A stretch of 64,000 bases of DNA from CAZOZZ01 sp965247425 (GTDB lineage Bacteria; Acidobacteriota; Terriglobia; 20CM-2-55-15): the NCBI GenBank assembly GCA_965247425.1, contig OZ252023.1, forward strand, positions 5,766,001 to 5,830,000, given 5' to 3'. The position numbers were made by a program, and so were the translations under genes. The notes under the pieces were generated by a model. That model did no database searches. It saw only the letters and a program-made list of their open reading frames with translations, and was not told where the DNA came from. Shown piece by piece: positions 62,474 through 64,000 of this stretch. Numbering within the stretch: position 1 is the stretch's first letter; each line of letters opens with the position of its first letter.

Positions 62474-63313
62474 CTAGGCCTGCTCGATCTGATCCACCAT
62501 CTCCGCGACGGCCCGCATCTCGGCGATCTGGTGTACTCGCACGGCATGAGCGCCGCCCCGCACAGCCAGTGCAACGGCCGCTGCGGTGGTCCAAACGGTC
62601 GCTTCGGAGGCAGGTATGCTGCCTTTAATCAGATATTTGCGGGATACACCCACCAGCAGTGGATAGCCTAGTTTACTAAAAATCTCGAGCCTTTTTAAAA
62701 CTTTTAGGTTGTTTCTGGGGCTCTTGCCGAATCCGATTCCCGGATCGGCCATGACAGCTTCCCGATTGATGCCTGCCTTTGTCGCTGCTTCAATAGTCTG
62801 GCCCAGTTCCCGGCAGATTTTGGCGAGATCTTCCGTCACCCTCCGATCGTGGATGTTTCGCCGCGCTCCCCGGCTGTGCATGATGACCACGCCGGCTTTG
62901 GTTTCTGAAGCCACCCTTTGCATGTCCGGATCCATGCGGAGGCCGCTGATGTCGTTGATGATCTGGGCGCCGGCGTCGATGGCGCGCCTTGCGACCGCAG
63001 CGCGGTATGTGTCCACCGATATGGGGATTTCAAGCTGGTTGGCCAGAAGCTCGACTGCTGGAATAACGCGTTTTATTTCTTCCTCTTCCGCAATCGGAAT
63101 GCTCCCGGGGCGTGTCGATTGGCCGCCGATGTCCACAAGGTCCGCGCCCTCGGCCTCGATTTCCTGTCCACGGTTGACGGCTGTTTCCAAATTCAGGTAC
63201 TTGCCACCGTCGGAAAACGAATCCGGCGTCACGTTCAGAATCCCCATGACAAGGGTGCGCCGCCCCAGTTGGATCGAGGTGCGGGGTAGTTGCCATGTGA
63301 ACCCTTTGCGCAT
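62474..63313 (-). CDS. folP: Dihydropteroate synthase
   Basis: Joins p-aminobenzoate to 6-hydroxymethyl-dihydropterin pyrophosphate in folate synthesis (279 aa). Motifs GILNVTPDSFSDGG, DIGGQSTRPG (Gln where GGES is usual), ADPGIGFGKSPRNN, and LVGVSRKYLI. The sulfonamide-related loops look normal. Between ftsH and cdaA, an arrangement seen in related bacteria. Confidence 0.97.
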   Translation of the reverse strand: MRKGFTWQLPRTSIQLGRRTLVMGILNVTPDSFSDGGKYLNLETAVNRGQEIEAEGADLVDIGGQSTRPGSIPIAEEEEIKRVIPAVELLANQLEIPISVDTYRAAVARRAIDAGAQIINDISGLRMDPDMQRVASETKAGVVIMHSRGARRNIHDRRVTEDLAKICRELGQTIEAATKAGINREAVMADPGIGFGKSPRNNLKVLKRLEIFSKLGYPLLVGVSRKYLIKGSIPASEATVWTTAAAVALAVRGGAHAVRVHQIAEMRAVAEMVDQIEQA

Positions 63314-63336
63314 AGATCGCTTTATAACACGACGTC

Positions 63337-63380
63337 AAAAAAGAAAGAGCCAGAAGCATCGCTTCTGGCTCTTTCTTTTG
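63337..63380. terminator. terminator between ftsH and folP
   Basis: Stem AAGAGCCAGAAGC / GCTTCTGGCTCTT with flanking A- and T-runs on each strand, so the minus-strand ftsH transcript would end here. folP would then need its own start signal. Confidence 0.9.
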
Positions 63381-63437
63381 CTCTGCCTTGCAGCTACTTG
63401 CGCGTGTAACGCGACCCTACAGACAAAGGCTGCTATT

Positions 63438-64000
63438 CTACGCAGGCGCCGGATCCTCGTGAGGTGGAATCGGAGGAGTTGGCTGTGCAGCTTCGTCAGC
63501 AGTCGTCGTGGGTGCCGTTTCGCCTTCTTCCTTCTTTGGCGTTGCGGCTGGCGCCGGCTTTTCCTTCAGGCGCTCGCCATCCATCAACATCTGAATCTCG
63601 GTCGCGTCCAGGGACTCCCGTTCCAGCAAGGCCACTGCAATTCTCTCCAGTGCTTCGCTGTTGTCGGTCAGTATCTGTTTCGCCCGATCGTAGCCTTCCA
63701 TGACAAAATTGCGAACCTGTTCGTCGATGGACTCGGCCGTATCTTCGCTGTAATCACGATGCTGACTGATCTCACGCCCCAGGAAAATCTGCTCTTCCTG
63801 CTTGCCGAAAGTCAGCGGCCCGAGGGTGGACATCCCGTACTGGCAGACCATCTTTCGCGCCAGTTCCGTCGCTTGTTCGATGTCGTTGCCCGCACCTGTC
63901 GTCATCGTCTCGAGAAAAAGTTCCTCGGCCAGACGGCCTCCCATCATGATGGCCAACTGCCCCTCCAGGTAGTTGCGTGGATAGGTGTGGCGATCGTCTA
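63438..64000 (-). CDS. ftsH: ATP-dependent zinc metalloprotease FtsH, C-terminal part (5' truncated by window edge)
   Basis: The last 187 residues are visible, open to the window end. Peptidase M41 wording: MGGRLAEELFLETMTTGAGN, then DIEQATELARKMVCQYGMS and ALERIAVALLERESLD. The HExxH site and ATPase domain lie outside. The C-terminal 35 residues are Pro/Glu/Ala-rich and variable (PTPPIPPHEDPAPA). Ends before the shared terminator and folP. Confidence 0.95.
   Translation of the reverse strand, partial: DDRHTYPRNYLEGQLAIMMGGRLAEELFLETMTTGAGNDIEQATELARKMVCQYGMSTLGPLTFGKQEEQIFLGREISQHRDYSEDTAESIDEQVRNFVMEGYDRAKQILTDNSEALERIAVALLERESLDATEIQMLMDGERLKEKPAPAATPKKEEGETAPTTTADEAAQPTPPIPPHEDPAPA

Overview
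The window looks like a chromosomal contig from an Acidobacteriota-type bacterium, perhaps near Vicinamibacteria or Thermoanaerobaculia. This is inferred from a secreted DUF1592-family cytochrome paired with a Tat-exported DUF1552 protein, an acidobacterial-type FtsX/MacB permease, and an RpoB with a cysteine-rich insertion. The 16S gene at 53421-54948 would settle the placement.

Region 1 (1-34.4 kb) is one nearly unbroken block of translation and transcription genes on the plus strand. It starts with the 3' part of an rlmB-like gene, four tRNAs (Thr, Tyr, Thr, Gly), tuf, rpmG, tRNA-Trp, secE-nusG-rplKAJL and rpoBC. A 408 bp gap follows, holding a large inverted-repeat element and a sigma70-type promoter. 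Then come str (rpsL-rpsG-fusA-tuf), S10, spc (through secY-adk-infA-rpmJ) and alpha (rpsM-rpsK-rpsD-rpoA-rplQ), closed by an intrinsic terminator. The two tuf genes share a tract of about 1.36 kb that appears base-identical and includes the upstream hairpin.

Region 2 (34.4-53.1 kb) is accessory. It holds a K+-dependent membrane pyrophosphatase, small hypothetical genes, a PAS-PAS protein, and an ECF sigma factor gene cut in two by a 2750 bp IS21-family element with a 6 bp target duplication. Further on are an FtsX-like permease, a frameshifted TIG-domain remnant, an exported cytochrome/DUF1592 - DUF1552 - ankyrin locus, a DinB-like protein, and a secreted cytochrome c with a partner.

Region 3 (53.1-59.0 kb) is a complete rRNA operon: promoter, leader with a terminator-like hairpin and boxA, 16S, tRNA-Ile, tRNA-Ala, 23S, 5S and terminator.

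Region 4 (59.0-64.0 kb, minus strand) is ftsH(partial)-folP-cdaA-cdaR-glmM, linking c-di-AMP synthesis to cell-wall precursor synthesis. Six tandem 19 bp repeats lie just upstream of cdaA.

Across the window, many intergenic gaps carry short repeats of different sequence but the same 7 bp period (for example CTGACCA, GAAGTCC, TTGCAGA types). This is the most striking signal not explained by genes, together with the rpoC-rpsL element and the RpoB insertion.
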